Positions 27,738 to 38,941 of a stretch of 64,000 bases of DNA are shown here, one piece after another; position 1 is the first letter of the stretch, and the number at the start of each line of letters is the position of its first letter. The stretch is from Pseudomonas sp. PDM14 (GTDB lineage Bacteria > Pseudomonadota > Gammaproteobacteria > Pseudomonadales > Pseudomonadaceae). Below the pieces are notes generated by a model. It ran no database searches. It was given only the letters and a program-made list of their open reading frames with translations, and had not been told where the DNA came from. A program made the translations under genes and the position numbers. The DNA is taken from NCBI RefSeq assembly GCF_014851905.1, contig NZ_JACVAQ010000001.1:806001-870000 (forward strand), given 5' to 3'.

Positions 27738-29150
27738 ATGACGCTGGATGCCTTGCGCCTCGAAGTCCCGGATATCCTCGAGGAGGATACCGCCTCGCTC
27801 GCCGACCTCGGCGTGCAACTGGCAGCGGCTCGAACACAGACGACGGAGAATGCTCTGCAACAGGCGCTGAGCCTGCTGTTCCGCCTCAATCGCAGCGCCA
27901 TGACCTTACTTGAAAGGCAACGCGCGCTGCAAAGTTTCAGCGAAGAGTACCGCCATTACGCTAGCGCCTACCGCGAGCGCATCGCCCCGCCGCCGTTGTT
28001 CGTGCGCCTGTGCGCCGAGCTGGCAGTCGGTTTCAAGCGCTTGCTGCTGCAGATACTCCAGGGCCGTCAGCCCTCGCGCCCGCACCTGGCCTGGTGCCTG
28101 TACATGGCCGAGCACTTCACCGCGCAGACCCTGATGCGCCACTACCAGCTCTATCAGGAACCGCCAGCCGGATTGTGGCGCGACAGCCACCTGCTCTACT
28201 GGATCGGCGAACACCAGGAATGCCTCGACGAACACGTCGCCGCGGCCTTCCAGCCGACACCGGCCAGCACCCTGCGTGGCCTCTACCAGCAGACCCTGTT
28301 GCTGGCGATGAGCAACCCGTTCCACCTCGCCGAAGGCGAATGCCCGTTGCTGTTCGGCGCCCTGACACCACTGGCCGGCCTGGCGCGCCTGCTGCCCTGG
28401 GATGAAGAGGAAGAAGCCAGCGAAGGCGCCGTCATCGACCTTACTCAGCCGCATCCCTGCCTGCCTTTCGAGCACCCCATCGAGAGTGACCCGGCATGCC
28501 TGCGTCGCCTGGAACTGGGCGCGTTGCTGGTTGCCCTGAACGACCCCGCACCGCTGCAGACACCAGCCGAGCATGCCCTGCTCGAACGCGTCCAGCAGCA
28601 CTGGCTGGGCCGCCAGCAGCGTCGCCATCCGCGTGCCGATTTCAACGCCGACTGCAGCATGGTGATCGGCCTGCCGACCATCCACGCACAGTTGCTGGAA
28701 AAGCGTCCGCAGACCTGCTCGGCGCAGATGCTCGATGCCAGCCCCGGCGGTGCGCGCCTGCTCTGCCATGCCGACCAGGGCGCGCAGCTGCCGGTCGGCC
28801 AACTGCTGCTGGTGCTGACCAGCAAGGGCACGCCAAGCCTGGCACTGGTGCGCTGGCGCCACCTCAACCCCGAGGGCCTGCACCTGGGCCTGCGCTACCT
28901 CAAGGGTCTGCCGCGACCGGTGTGGCTGCGTCGTGCGCCCAGTGCGCACACTCATCCGGCGGTGCTGCAGAGCACTCCCGAGCCTGGCAACGGCTGGCAC
29001 CACGGCCTGTGGCTGCCCTGCGGACAGTTCGTCGAGGGCGAAAACCTCTGGCTGCAGCTGGCCAACGTCAACAACCAGGCCGTACTGCCCCTGCCTGCCG
29101 CGAACCTGACCACCTCGTCCGTGGTGCGCCACCCGCTGCGCCTGGCCTGA
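27738..29150 (+). CDS. PilZ-domain protein with long N-terminal region
   Basis: A 470-residue cytoplasmic protein. Residues about 1-280 are helical and unrecognised. A PilZ domain (about 290-385) has both c-di-GMP-binding motifs intact: RRHPR at 295-299 and DASPGG at 333-338. It should therefore be a c-di-GMP effector; its output is unknown. ATG 27738 is chosen because upstream sequence in the same frame overlaps the TlpA-like gene. The ribosome site (AGGG) is weak. Confidence 0.82.
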   Translation: MTLDALRLEVPDILEEDTASLADLGVQLAAARTQTTENALQQALSLLFRLNRSAMTLLERQRALQSFSEEYRHYASAYRERIAPPPLFVRLCAELAVGFKRLLLQILQGRQPSRPHLAWCLYMAEHFTAQTLMRHYQLYQEPPAGLWRDSHLLYWIGEHQECLDEHVAAAFQPTPASTLRGLYQQTLLLAMSNPFHLAEGECPLLFGALTPLAGLARLLPWDEEEEASEGAVIDLTQPHPCLPFEHPIESDPACLRRLELGALLVALNDPAPLQTPAEHALLERVQQHWLGRQQRRHPRADFNADCSMVIGLPTIHAQLLEKRPQTCSAQMLDASPGGARLLCHADQGAQLPVGQLLLVLTSKGTPSLALVRWRHLNPEGLHLGLRYLKGLPRPVWLRRAPSAHTHPAVLQSTPEPGNGWHHGLWLPCGQFVEGENLWLQLANVNNQAVLPLPAANLTTSSVVRHPLRLA

Positions 29151-29259
29151 ACTGCGACGAAAGTCACGGCTATCGGCGCCCAGGTGCACAGTTTCTGCAG
29201 CAATCCGCTGCCTATAATCGCCCCCACTCCAACACCTAGAACATCAACCGGAGTCGTCC

Positions 29260-29652
29260 ATGTCTCAAACACCCGACAAACTGGTTGGCCCCGTCCCGTC
29301 CAGCATCGTCAACAGCGCCCGCTCCAGCGTCACCCCGTACGAAGGCCGCGTGGCCGAGTTCAACGTGGCGGCCTGGCTGCACCTGCCAGGCCTGGCCAAC
29401 CTGCCGGTATCGCTGCTGGTCAGCTACCGCGATGGTGGCCAGCAACGTGAAGTCGCCGTGGACCACGGCAAGGTCAATGCGCACAACAAGGTGATGCTGT
29501 CCGGCATCGCTCGCTTGCCGCTCAAGCAGAAGATCGAGGACATGCAGGTACGCCTGCGCTCGGCCGTACCGGCCAGCACCCTGATAGTCGAGGAGTTGTT
29601 CGTTCAGGCCGTGGAACTGGCCAGCAGCGACGCCCGTACCGCTACCGCCTGA
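29260..29652 (+). CDS. Small conserved hypothetical protein
   Basis: A 130-residue protein of unknown function with no signal peptide or membrane helix. The middle part is a beta-strand pattern (AAWLHLPGLANLPVSLLVSY, then RLPLKQKIEDMQVRL). Codon use matches the neighbours, a GGAG lies upstream of ATG 29260, and a terminator follows, so I accept it as a real monocistronic gene. P. aeruginosa has a hypothetical gene at this position. Confidence 0.72.
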   Translation: MSQTPDKLVGPVPSSIVNSARSSVTPYEGRVAEFNVAAWLHLPGLANLPVSLLVSYRDGGQQREVAVDHGKVNAHNKVMLSGIARLPLKQKIEDMQVRLRSAVPASTLIVEELFVQAVELASSDARTATA

Positions 29653-29672
29653 GTCCCTTCGCGTGTAACCCG

Positions 29673-29706
29673 AAACCCCGTCGCCCAGCGCGCGGGGTTT
29701 TCTTTT
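29673..29706 (+). terminator. Terminator after the 130-residue hypothetical gene
   Basis: AAACCCCG ... CGGGGTTT with a 12-base loop is followed by TCTTTT. Confidence 0.75.
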
Positions 29707-29715
29707 GCGTGGATT

Positions 29716-29913
29716 TCAGCCGGTTTCCGCATTGCGCGAAGCCGGCGCATCACCTTTATCGTCCACCGCCACGGGCTCCTGTTGAACCGGCGCGGGCACC
29801 AGCGACTGCGGCCAGCGCGCGAAGCTCAAGCCGGTGATGCGATTGAGGCGTTCCAGCGCCCCCTCGGCATCGCGCTCGTGCAGATGGATCACCCTGTTGT
29901 CGGCACTGCTCAT
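29716..29913 (-). CDS. Small hypothetical protein (65 residues)
   Basis: The first 35 residues (VIHLHERDAEGALERLNRITGLSF) look like a folded short domain and the rest is Pro/Ala/Asp-rich and disordered. I do not recognise a family. A comparable small gene, annotated PA0951a in PAO1 as I recall, has the same position downstream of yihY. No strong ribosome site is seen. Confidence 0.5.
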   Translation of the reverse strand: MSSADNRVIHLHERDAEGALERLNRITGLSFARWPQSLVPAPVQQEPVAVDDKGDAPASRNAETG

Positions 29914-29944
29914 GACGTTCCGTTACCTGACCAGCCAGAAGGTT

Positions 29945-29961
29945 GCTGGCAGTCTGCCAGC
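29945..29961. repeat. Perfect 17-base palindrome between yihY and the small gene
   Basis: GCTGGCAG-T-CTGCCAGC is flanked by AGGTT and AACCT, extending the symmetry imperfectly. It lies downstream of yihY and 32 bases upstream of the small gene start. It has no T-run, so it is an operator or RNA hairpin rather than a simple terminator. Confidence 0.5.
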
Positions 29962-30091
29962 AGATAACCTCTAGATAGCCAGAAGCGTGCCAGCCGTCCT
30001 GCCACGCGAAACACGGCCCGCGCCGCAGGACCAGTGCAGCCCGGTCACTGCAGTCCGCCGCAAACTGACTTTTTTTGTCACCTGAAACGCC

Positions 30092-31312
30092 CTACTCGCT
30101 GCGCCCCAGCCAAGCGGCCAGACTGCCATCGAACAGCTGCGCCTGCTCTTCATCCAGCGCCTGCAGGGCAGCACGCAGCTCCGGGTACCAGGGCTCGTCG
30201 AGCTGCGCCGGCAGCTGCGCGGCACGCGGCAACGGCCAGGGGCTGTGCGTCAGCAGGCGATGCAGACTGAAGTGCTCCAGATCACGGCACAGCACCCAAC
30301 CCGCCCCACCACTGACACGGCAGATCAGGTGCTCGCGCTCGAGGAACTCGACGATCTCCTCCCACTCATGCTCGGGCAGTGGCCACCCTTCGCTCTGCAC
30401 GTGCCCGTGGCGAACCGGCAGGCCGCGTTGCTGACGAGCGTGGAACACACGCAGGATGCCCAGGGCGACCAGCAGCTTGGGCAGGGCCTGACGCCGCCAG
30501 TGCCGCGACGACGACAGGCTGTACACCAGCTCGGCGCCGAACAGCACGATCAACCAGGACACGTAGATCCACAGCAGGAACAACGGCACCGTGGCGAACG
30601 CCCCATAGATCAGCTGGTAACCGGGAAACAGGCTGACGAACAGGCCGAACAGCGACTTGGCGATCTCCACCAGCACCGCGGCGAACAGGCCGCCGATCAG
30701 CGCATGGCGCAGCGGCACCCGTGCATTGGGCACCGTGGCATAGATCAGGGTGAACGCGGCCACACTGGTCAACAACGGCGCGAAGCTCAACAGAGTCTTC
30801 GCACCGATCAGCGCGTGCGGCCCGGAGATGATCGACAGCGAGGTGATGTAGGTGCTGACGGCAAACCCCACCCCCAGCAGCAACGGCCCGAGGCTGAGAA
30901 TCGCCCAGTACAGCAGGAAGCTGGAGACCCCACGCCGCGGCTCGCGCACACGCCAAACGGTGTTGAAGGCCTTCTCGATGGTCAGCAGCATCATGAACGC
31001 GGTCAGCGCCAGCACCACCACGCCGACCCAGGTCAGCTTGCGGGCCTGGATGATGAAGTCGCGCAGGTACTCCTGCACCGTCGCCCCGGACGACGGCACG
31101 AAGTTGCGGAAGATGAAACTCTGGATGTCCTCGCCCATGCCCTGGAACGCGGGGATCGCCGAGAGCATGACGAAGGTCACGGTCATCATCGGCACCACCG
31201 CGAACAACGTGGTGTAGGTCAGCGCCGCGGCGCTCTGCAGGGCGCGATCGGCGAAGAAACGCTGCAACAGGTAACGCCAGAACTCCACAACGTCGCCAAG
31301 CCGCTGCTGCAT
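30092..31312 (-). CDS. yihY: YihY/virulence factor BrkB family membrane protein
   Basis: A 406-residue inner-membrane protein with about six membrane helices in the first 290 residues (including [16 protein letters not shown] and the [19 protein letters not shown] segment) and a soluble C-terminal tail of about 120 residues that looks like a winged-helix-type fold. The family was once called ribonuclease BN in error; its real role is unknown. Length matches gammaproteobacterial homologues with the extra tail. Confidence 0.88.
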   Translation of the reverse strand: MQQRLGDVVEFWRYLLQRFFADRALQSAAALTYTTLFAVVPMMTVTFVMLSAIPAFQGMGEDIQSFIFRNFVPSSGATVQEYLRDFIIQARKLTWVGVVVLALTAFMMLLTIEKAFNTVWRVREPRRGVSSFLLYWAILSLGPLLLGVGFAVSTYITSLSIISGPHALIGAKTLLSFAPLLTSVAAFTLIYATVPNARVPLRHALIGGLFAAVLVEIAKSLFGLFVSLFPGYQLIYGAFATVPLFLLWIYVSWLIVLFGAELVYSLSSSRHWRRQALPKLLVALGILRVFHARQQRGLPVRHGHVQSEGWPLPEHEWEEIVEFLEREHLICRVSGGAGWVLCRDLEHFSLHRLLTHSPWPLPRAAQLPAQLDEPWYPELRAALQALDEEQAQLFDGSLAAWLGRSE

Positions 31313-31402
31313 GCCCTCTCCTTAGAACCTGTTTAGCTGCTGCGCCCAAGGGCGCCGGGGCGGTTAGAATAGCGCCCACCCTAGGCAAGATGCGACCCAT
31401 CC

Positions 31403-32761
<1,359 letters not shown>

Positions 32762-32846
32762 CTCACTCGCTCATGCGCGCACCTGCCGACTCGGCCCGAG
32801 CCGGCGGGTATGCCCATCGAAGGTAGGTAGCGGAGAACCCCCGGGC

Positions 32847-33551
32847 TTACCAGCCGAGGGTTTCCTTGAGAAACGGGATGGTCAGCTTGCGCTGGGCCTG
32901 CAGGGACGCCTGATCGAGGCGTTCGAGAAGGTCGAACAAGGCGCTCATGCTGCGCTCGCCGCGGGTCAGGATGAAGCGGCCGACGTCGTCGGTGAGGTGC
33001 AGGCCGCGACGCGAAGCACGCAGCTGCAAAGCACGCAGCTTGTCCTCGTCGGACAGCGAATGCATCTGGAACACCAGCGCCAGGGTCAACCGCGACTGCA
33101 GGTCGGCCAGGCCGATCGCCAGCTCGCGCGGTGGGCAGGCGGCCGACAGCAGCAAGCGACGCCCTGAATCCCGCAGGCGGTTGAACAGGTGGAACAGCGC
33201 CTCTTCCCAGTCGGCGCGACCGGCGACAGCCTCCAGGTCATCCAGGCACACCAGTTCGCACTGCTCGAGGTTGTCCAACAACTCCGGGCCATGCTCGGCA
33301 ACATCCGCCAGCGGCAGGTAGACCGCCGCCTCGCCACGCTGTTCGAAGCGCAAGCAGGCAGCCTGCAACAGATGGCTGCGGCCGACACCTTCGCCACCCC
33401 AGAGGTAGATCAGGCTCTCCGTCCAGCCGGCATCGGCTTCGCACAGGCGCTCGACGTAGCCGAGCGCCGCCGCATTGGCGCCCGGGTAGTAGTTGGCGAA
33501 GGTGGCGTCGTCGCGCAAGCGCACGCCAAGGGGAAGCTGGATCGGGATCAT
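32847..33551 (-). CDS. hda: DnaA regulatory inactivator Hda
   Basis: A 234-residue AAA+ protein resembling DnaA domain III. The N-terminal QLPLGV near residue 4-9 is the beta-clamp-binding motif, and the P-loop GGEGVGRSH and LDDLEAV Walker B segment are present. Bound to the clamp it triggers hydrolysis of DnaA-ATP, preventing re-initiation. Its start overlaps the upstream transporter-like gene by 4 bases. Confidence 0.95.
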   Translation of the reverse strand: MIPIQLPLGVRLRDDATFANYYPGANAAALGYVERLCEADAGWTESLIYLWGGEGVGRSHLLQAACLRFEQRGEAAVYLPLADVAEHGPELLDNLEQCELVCLDDLEAVAGRADWEEALFHLFNRLRDSGRRLLLSAACPPRELAIGLADLQSRLTLALVFQMHSLSDEDKLRALQLRASRRGLHLTDDVGRFILTRGERSMSALFDLLERLDQASLQAQRKLTIPFLKETLGW

Positions 33552-34642
33552 GCTGGACTGGGCGGTTCGTCAGAACCGACTCCGGGCTCACCGTAAAGAT
33601 CAGAAAGTTTATAGAAATCATGAGCATGGCGCAGCAAAACCATGATGATCGCGGCCACCGGCAGCGCCAGCAGAACACCGGTGAAGCCGAACAGCTGGCC
33701 GCCGGCGAGGATGGCGAAGATCACCGCCACCGGGTGCAGGCCGATGCGGTCGCCGACCAGCAGCGGGGTCAGCAGCATGCCTTCGAGCAGTTGGCCGATA
33801 CCGAAGACCACACCGATGCCGATCAACGGATAGGGATCGAAGCCGCCGTACTGGAACAGCGCGGCGATCACTGCCGCACCGAAGCCGACGACGAAGCCCA
33901 TGTACGGCACGATGCTGGCGAGGCCGGCGAGCACGCCGATCAGCAGACCCAGCTCCAGGCCCACCAGCATCAGGCCACTGGCGTAGATGGCAGCCAGGGC
34001 GAGCATCACCAGCAGCTGACCGCGGACGAAGGCGCCAAGCACCTCGTGGCATTCGCCGACCAGTTGCACGATGAAACCTTCGCGCGAGCGCGGTAGCAGG
34101 CCGCGCAGCTTGGCCATCATCACATCCCAGTCACGCAGCAGGTAGAACGCCACCACCGGGATCAGCAACAGGTTGCCGAGCCAGGCCAGCAGCGCCAGGC
34201 TGGAAGCGGTGGCCTGAGCGAGGACGATGCCGACGATATCGGTGGTCTTGCCCAGGTGCTCGCCGAGCGCGGCCTTGACCTGCTCGAAGCGCCAGAAGCC
34301 ATCCGGCAGCCCGAACTGCGCCTGAGCCCAGGGCAAGGCCTCGTGCTGCAGGCGGTCGAGCATCTGCGGCGCCAGTTCATAGAGGCGTACCAGCTGACGA
34401 CCGAGCATCGGCACCAGAACCAGCAACAGGATCAGCAACACCAGGCTGAACAGGGTGAATACCACCACCACGCCCCAGGTGCGCGACAGCTTCCAGCGCT
34501 CCAGCCGATCCACCAGCGGATCGCCGAGGTAGGCGAGCAGCATGGCGACCAGAAACGGCGAAAGAATCGGCGTCAGCAGGTACAGCAGCCAACCACACAG
34601 CACCAGGCCCGCGAGCCACATCCAGCGGCGTGAATCAGTCAT
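33548..34642 (-). CDS. AI-2E/PerM-family membrane protein
   Basis: A 364-residue inner-membrane protein with about seven to eight membrane helices (two near 8-50, one near 60-80, and several from 150 on) and a periplasmic or cytoplasmic loop region in between, typical of the UPF0118/PerM/TqsA family. Substrates differ between members; autoinducer export is proven for few, and this branch upstream of hda is usually called PerM. It overlaps hda. Confidence 0.85.
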   Translation of the reverse strand: MTDSRRWMWLAGLVLCGWLLYLLTPILSPFLVAMLLAYLGDPLVDRLERWKLSRTWGVVVVFTLFSLVLLILLLVLVPMLGRQLVRLYELAPQMLDRLQHEALPWAQAQFGLPDGFWRFEQVKAALGEHLGKTTDIVGIVLAQATASSLALLAWLGNLLLIPVVAFYLLRDWDVMMAKLRGLLPRSREGFIVQLVGECHEVLGAFVRGQLLVMLALAAIYASGLMLVGLELGLLIGVLAGLASIVPYMGFVVGFGAAVIAALFQYGGFDPYPLIGIGVVFGIGQLLEGMLLTPLLVGDRIGLHPVAVIFAILAGGQLFGFTGVLLALPVAAIIMVLLRHAHDFYKLSDLYGEPGVGSDEPPSPA

Positions 34643-34763
34643 TTGTCAGGCTCTCCGCCTTGGTCATCGATGGGGTCAACGTGCAGCCCCTTCAACGCAG
34701 GCGCCGATGGGCAGGATCAGAAGGTTCGCGGCACTACCCTCGCAGCAACGCCGCAGCGGCGTG

Positions 34764-35822
34764 TTACCAGCGGAACCGCAGCAGATTGGCCGCTGGCGCA
34801 GGAGGCGGTGCCACCGGCGCGGCACCTGGCTGAGCACCCGGCTCGACTGGCGTGGCGGCGTCAAGCGGCGCAGCGTCGGCCGGCACTTCCTGCAAGCCGG
34901 CCAGAGCCAACTGCGCGCGCAGTTGCTCGGCACTGGCGTTGACCTGCCAGGTCAGCTGGTCGCCCTTGACCTTGTTCAGGCGCGCACCGAAGGGTTCGAG
35001 CAGGCGCTCCAGCTCGGCATAGCGCGCCAGGCCGGCGCCCTGCACCTCGACCAGCAGCGTACTGGCCGCGCCCGGTTTGACCACGAACCGCGGCGCCAGG
35101 CGCTGGCTGACATCCAGCAGCACGGCATCCGCCAGTGCGGCCTGGTCGGCGCCCTTGGCACTGCCCTGCTCGCGCGAGTCGCCCAGCCACAGGCGCCATT
35201 GCGCCTGCCACTGGCCCGCATCGTCCTGCTTGGCGTGTACGGCCAGCAAGGCATCGGCGGCGTAGCGTTCGGACGCGGGCTTGAGGGCATCCGGTTGACC
35301 GGCACCGAGGTTTTCCGGGGTGGCGATGAGTTGCTCCTGCAGGTCCGCCAGCGGCAGGTACAGCGGCAGACCGCGATGCTGGGCCGCGTCACGCAGTGGC
35401 GCAGCGGCTTCCTGGCCATCGCCGAGCAGGCTGGCGCCATCGGTCGTGGTGTTCAGCCACCAGGTCAGGATCGCCGGGCGGTTGGCGCTCCACAGGGCTA
35501 GGCCGGCCTGGCGCAGGCGGTTGTCGGTGGTCACCGGATCGAAGTCGACGACCAGGCTCTCGCCTTCGTAGACGAACTGGCTGACCAGTTGCTGCGGGTC
35601 CTTGCGCACGCCGTCGAGCCCCGGGTTCTGCACCGCCTTGGGGTCGCCGGTGAGGCGCAACACCAGGGTTTCCAGGGCCTGGTTCAGCGCCGCCGTGCGC
35701 TCTTCCGGCTGTTGGCTGGCCACTGCCTGACGCACCTGGTAGAGGCCGCTGACCGGCTCGGCGAAGGACGGCAGGCTGAGCAGCGAACAGCACAGGGCTA
35801 GCAGACGGACGGACAGGCGCAT
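34764..35822 (-). CDS. DUF2066 periplasmic protein
   Basis: A 352-residue secreted protein with signal peptide (about 1-22, ending SFA) and a DUF2066 body (about 25-310) of unknown function. The last 35 residues are an Ala/Pro-rich tail. ATG 35822 gives the proper signal; an ATG 14 codons earlier is less likely. In Pseudomonas the gene regularly sits between the PerM-like gene and purM, on the opposite strand to purM. Confidence 0.84.
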   Translation of the reverse strand: MRLSVRLLALCCSLLSLPSFAEPVSGLYQVRQAVASQQPEERTAALNQALETLVLRLTGDPKAVQNPGLDGVRKDPQQLVSQFVYEGESLVVDFDPVTTDNRLRQAGLALWSANRPAILTWWLNTTTDGASLLGDGQEAAAPLRDAAQHRGLPLYLPLADLQEQLIATPENLGAGQPDALKPASERYAADALLAVHAKQDDAGQWQAQWRLWLGDSREQGSAKGADQAALADAVLLDVSQRLAPRFVVKPGAASTLLVEVQGAGLARYAELERLLEPFGARLNKVKGDQLTWQVNASAEQLRAQLALAGLQEVPADAAPLDAATPVEPGAQPGAAPVAPPPAPAANLLRFRW

Positions 35823-36029
35823 GGGGAGTCTCGAAGGCTGAAGGATCGCGCGTGGGCCGCGCATGAAGGGCTATACCTTAAACAGCCGCCAGCCACCCGG
35901 CAACCGTCGCGGCCGGTGGCCGCTGGCGGGCAAGCCTGATAAAATCGCGCGCCTTCGCAGACCGGCACGTGCGTGCATACCCGCCAAGCCCGGTCGACCC
36001 CCGAATTCCCCCCTTAAAGGCCTGAATCC

Positions 36030-37088
36030 ATGAGCAAGCAACCCTCCATCAGCTACAAGGACGCCGGTGTAGACATCGACGCCGGTGAAGCCCTGGTCGA
36101 ACGCATCAAAGGCGTGGCCAAGCGCACCGCGCGCCCGGAAGTCATGGGTGGCCTGGGCGGTTTCGGCGCGCTCTGCGAGATTCCCGCCGGCTACAAGCAG
36201 CCTGTACTGGTCTCCGGCACCGACGGCGTCGGCACCAAACTGCGCCTGGCACTGAACCTCAACCAGCACGACAGCATCGGCCAGGACCTGGTCGCCATGT
36301 GCGTCAATGACTTGGTCGTGTGTGGCGCCGAGCCGCTGTTCTTCCTCGACTACTACGCCACCGGCAAGCTCAACGTCGACGTGGCCGCCACCGTGGTTAC
36401 CGGCATCGGCGCCGGCTGCGAGCTGGCTGGCTGCTCCCTGGTCGGTGGTGAAACCGCCGAGATGCCGGGCATGTACGAAGGCGAAGATTACGACCTGGCC
36501 GGCTTCTGCGTCGGCGTGGTGGAAAAGGCCGAAATCATCGACGGCTCGAAAGTCGCCAGCGGTGACGCCCTGATCGCCCTGCCGTCCTCCGGCCCGCACT
36601 CCAACGGTTACTCGCTGATCCGCAAGATCATCGAAGTCGCCGATGCCGACATCACCAGCATCCAGCTCGACGGCAAGGCCCTGAAGGACCTGCTGATGGC
36701 ACCGACGCGCATCTACGTCAAACCGCTGCTCAAGCTGATCAAGGACACCGGCGCGGTCAAGGCCATGGCCCACATCACCGGCGGCGGCCTGCTCGACAAT
36801 ATCCCGCGCGTGCTGCCGGAAGGCGCTCAGGCAGTGGTCGATGTGGCCAGCTGGACCCGTCCGGCGGTATTCGACTGGCTGCAACAGCAGGGCAACGTCG
36901 ACGAGCACGAGATGCATCGCGTACTCAACTGCGGCGTCGGCATGGTCATCTGCGTCGCCCAGGAGCATGTCGAAGCCGCGCTGAGCAACCTCAAGGCCAG
37001 CGGCGAGCAGCCGTGGGTCATCGGCCAGATCGGCACTGCCGCCGAAGGCGCTGCGCAGGTCGTGCTGAACAACCTGAAAAGCCACTGA
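36030..37088 (+). CDS. purM: Phosphoribosylformylglycinamidine cyclo-ligase
   Basis: A 352-residue enzyme of purine synthesis that closes the imidazole ring of AIR with ATP. The family's glycine-rich [10 protein letters not shown] near residue 44, [10 protein letters not shown] near 62, and the [13 protein letters not shown] segment near 250 are present. Its TGA overlaps the purN ATG by one base. Confidence 0.97.
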   Translation: MSKQPSISYKDAGVDIDAGEALVERIKGVAKRTARPEVMGGLGGFGALCEIPAGYKQPVLVSGTDGVGTKLRLALNLNQHDSIGQDLVAMCVNDLVVCGAEPLFFLDYYATGKLNVDVAATVVTGIGAGCELAGCSLVGGETAEMPGMYEGEDYDLAGFCVGVVEKAEIIDGSKVASGDALIALPSSGPHSNGYSLIRKIIEVADADITSIQLDGKALKDLLMAPTRIYVKPLLKLIKDTGAVKAMAHITGGGLLDNIPRVLPEGAQAVVDVASWTRPAVFDWLQQQGNVDEHEMHRVLNCGVGMVICVAQEHVEAALSNLKASGEQPWVIGQIGTAAEGAAQVVLNNLKSH

Positions 37089-37735
37089 TGGCCGACTGCA
37101 ATGTCGTGGTGCTGATTTCCGGGTCTGGCAGCAACCTGCAGGCCCTGATCGACAGCACTGCCAGCGGCGATAACCCGGCGCACATCCGCGCGGTGATTTC
37201 CAACCGCGCCGACGCCTACGGCCTGCAACGCGCGAAGGCCGCCGGCATCGACACCCGCGTGCTCGACCACAAGCAGTTCGACGGCCGCGAGGCCTTCGAC
37301 GCCGCTCTGGTGGAAGCCATCGACGCCTTCGAGCCACACCTGGTGGTGCTGGCGGGCTTCATGCGTATCCTCACACCCGGCTTCGTGCGCCACTACGCCG
37401 GCCGTTTGCTGAACATTCATCCCTCGCTGCTGCCCAAGTACAAGGGTTTGCACACCCACCAGCGCGCGCTGGAAGCCGGTGACAGCGAACATGGCTGCAG
37501 CGTGCACTTCGTCACCGAAGAGCTGGATGGCGGCCCGCTGGCCGTGCAGGCGCCGATCCCGGTACAGTCGGACGACACGCCGGAGACCCTGGCCCAGCGC
37601 GTTCACGTGCAGGAACACCGGATCTACCCGCTGGCCGTGCGCTGGTTCGCCGAAGGCCGTCTGCGCCTGGGCGACAACGGCGCGGAACTGGATGGCCAGA
37701 CGCTGCCGCCCACCGGGCAGCAGCTACGTAACTAG
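37088..37735 (+). CDS. purN: Phosphoribosylglycinamide formyltransferase
   Basis: A 215-residue folate-dependent enzyme that formylates GAR in purine synthesis. The ISGSGSNLQAL phosphate loop near residue 9, the HPSLLPKYKG segment with the catalytic His near 108-117, and the Asp in VTEELDGGP near 144 are present. ATG 37088 overlaps the purM stop (TGATG). Confidence 0.97.
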   Translation: MADCNVVVLISGSGSNLQALIDSTASGDNPAHIRAVISNRADAYGLQRAKAAGIDTRVLDHKQFDGREAFDAALVEAIDAFEPHLVVLAGFMRILTPGFVRHYAGRLLNIHPSLLPKYKGLHTHQRALEAGDSEHGCSVHFVTEELDGGPLAVQAPIPVQSDDTPETLAQRVHVQEHRIYPLAVRWFAEGRLRLGDNGAELDGQTLPPTGQQLRN

Positions 37736-37762
37736 GACTTCACTGCTTTAGGAGATGTACCA

Positions 37763-38479
37763 ATGCGTCGCGCCTTGTTGTTGCTCCTCGCTCTGTTCAC
37801 CCTGCCCCTCAGCGCCGCCGAGCTGAGCCCGTTCACCGCCAGCTACACCGCCGACTGGAAGCAGCTGCCGATCAGTGGCACCGCCGGGCGCAGCCTCAAG
37901 CAACTGGACAACGGCCGCTGGGAGCTGACCTTCGAGGCCGCCATGCTGGTCGCCAGCCTCAGCGAAGTCAGCACCTTCCGCGTCGAGAACGGCACATTCC
38001 TGCCGCTCACCTACCGCTTCGACCGCAGCGGCCTGGGCAAGGCCAAGCAGATCGAGCAGGACTTCGACTGGACCGAGAAGCAGATCCTCGGCAACGACCG
38101 CGGCGAGCCCATCCGCCTGGTGCTCAACCGTGGCCTGCAGGACAAGTCGACCTATCAGCTGGTGCTGCAGCACGACGTCGCTGCCGGCAAGAAGAGCATG
38201 AGCTACCAGGTGGTCGACGGTAACGAAGTCGAGGTCTACGACTTCCGCGTGCTGGGCGAGGAGCGCGTACGCACCAAGGCCGGCCTGATCGACGCGATCA
38301 AGGTCGAGCGCGTGCGCGACCCGACCCAGAGCAGCCGCAAGACCGTGCTGTGGTTCGCCAAGAACTGGGATTTCCTGCTGGTGCGCCTGCATCAGGTGGA
38401 GAAGGACGGCAAGGAGTACCAGATCATGCTCAAGGACGCGACGGTCAACGGCCGTGCCGTCGAAGGCATCAAGGAGTAA
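37763..38479 (+). CDS. DUF3108 periplasmic protein
   Basis: A 238-residue protein with a signal peptide (about 1-19, ending SAA) and a beta-rich DUF3108 domain (about 25-235) of unknown function. It starts 27 bases after purN with GGAG upstream and ends at a strong terminator, so it can be read with purMN. The family recurs next to purN in Pseudomonas. Confidence 0.84.
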   Translation: MRRALLLLLALFTLPLSAAELSPFTASYTADWKQLPISGTAGRSLKQLDNGRWELTFEAAMLVASLSEVSTFRVENGTFLPLTYRFDRSGLGKAKQIEQDFDWTEKQILGNDRGEPIRLVLNRGLQDKSTYQLVLQHDVAAGKKSMSYQVVDGNEVEVYDFRVLGEERVRTKAGLIDAIKVERVRDPTQSSRKTVLWFAKNWDFLLVRLHQVEKDGKEYQIMLKDATVNGRAVEGIKE

Positions 38480-38494
38480 ATCCCTCCGTTCGAC

Positions 38495-38520
38495 AAAAGC
38501 CGGGCAGCGCCCGGCTTTTT
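38495..38520 (+). terminator. Terminator of the purMN-DUF3108 operon
   Basis: AAAAGCCGGGC / GCCCGGCTTTTT forms an 11-bp stem with a T-run 15 bases after the stop. Confidence 0.88.
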
Positions 38521-38613
38521 CATGCCTGCTGTTTCGCATCGACTGCCAGGTGCAGCGCGTTGCGCACCTACACTGCAACCCGACCGCCCCACTGTCTTGC
38601 GCGAGCTAATGCC

Positions 38614-38889
38614 ATGACCGAGCCTTACCAGCCACTGGCCTGCGAGCTTTACGATCGCCTCGAAGTGGCCTGCCTGCACGGCTACCAGCTGCGCATCGAA
38701 TTGCTCGATGGCCACGAACTGCAGGCCCGGGCCATCACCACCGAAACCCATGCGGACAAGGCCGAGTACCTGCGCGTAAGCAGCGTCGACGGCGAACAGG
38801 TGCTGCGCCTGGATCACCTGCTGGCGATCACCCCGCTGGATGCCGGCGCGCGTTTCGCTCGTGTGCTGTTGGCCAACCGGCCCTGCTGA
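38614..38889 (+). CDS. rof: Rof-type Rho-binding antiterminator
   Basis: A 91-residue protein matching the Rof/YaeO family: the YQPLACELYDRLEVAC start, the ELLDGHELQARA strand and the VLRLDHLLAITPL end correspond closely to E. coli Rof as I know it. Rof binds the Rho primary RNA-binding site and inhibits termination. It is flanked by terminators on both sides, so it has its own promoter in the 90-base gap. Confidence 0.83.
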   Translation: MTEPYQPLACELYDRLEVACLHGYQLRIELLDGHELQARAITTETHADKAEYLRVSSVDGEQVLRLDHLLAITPLDAGARFARVLLANRPC

Positions 38890-38900
38890 ATCGCAGGCAA

Positions 38901-38930
38901 GAAAAAGCCGGGCACTGCCCGGCTTTTTCG
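38901..38930. terminator. Bidirectional terminator between rof and the DUF2058 gene
   Basis: GAAAAAGCCGGGCA / TGCCCGGCTTTTTC is a perfect hairpin with A- and T-runs between convergent genes. Confidence 0.88.
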
Positions 38931-38941
38931 TGGCCCATCGA

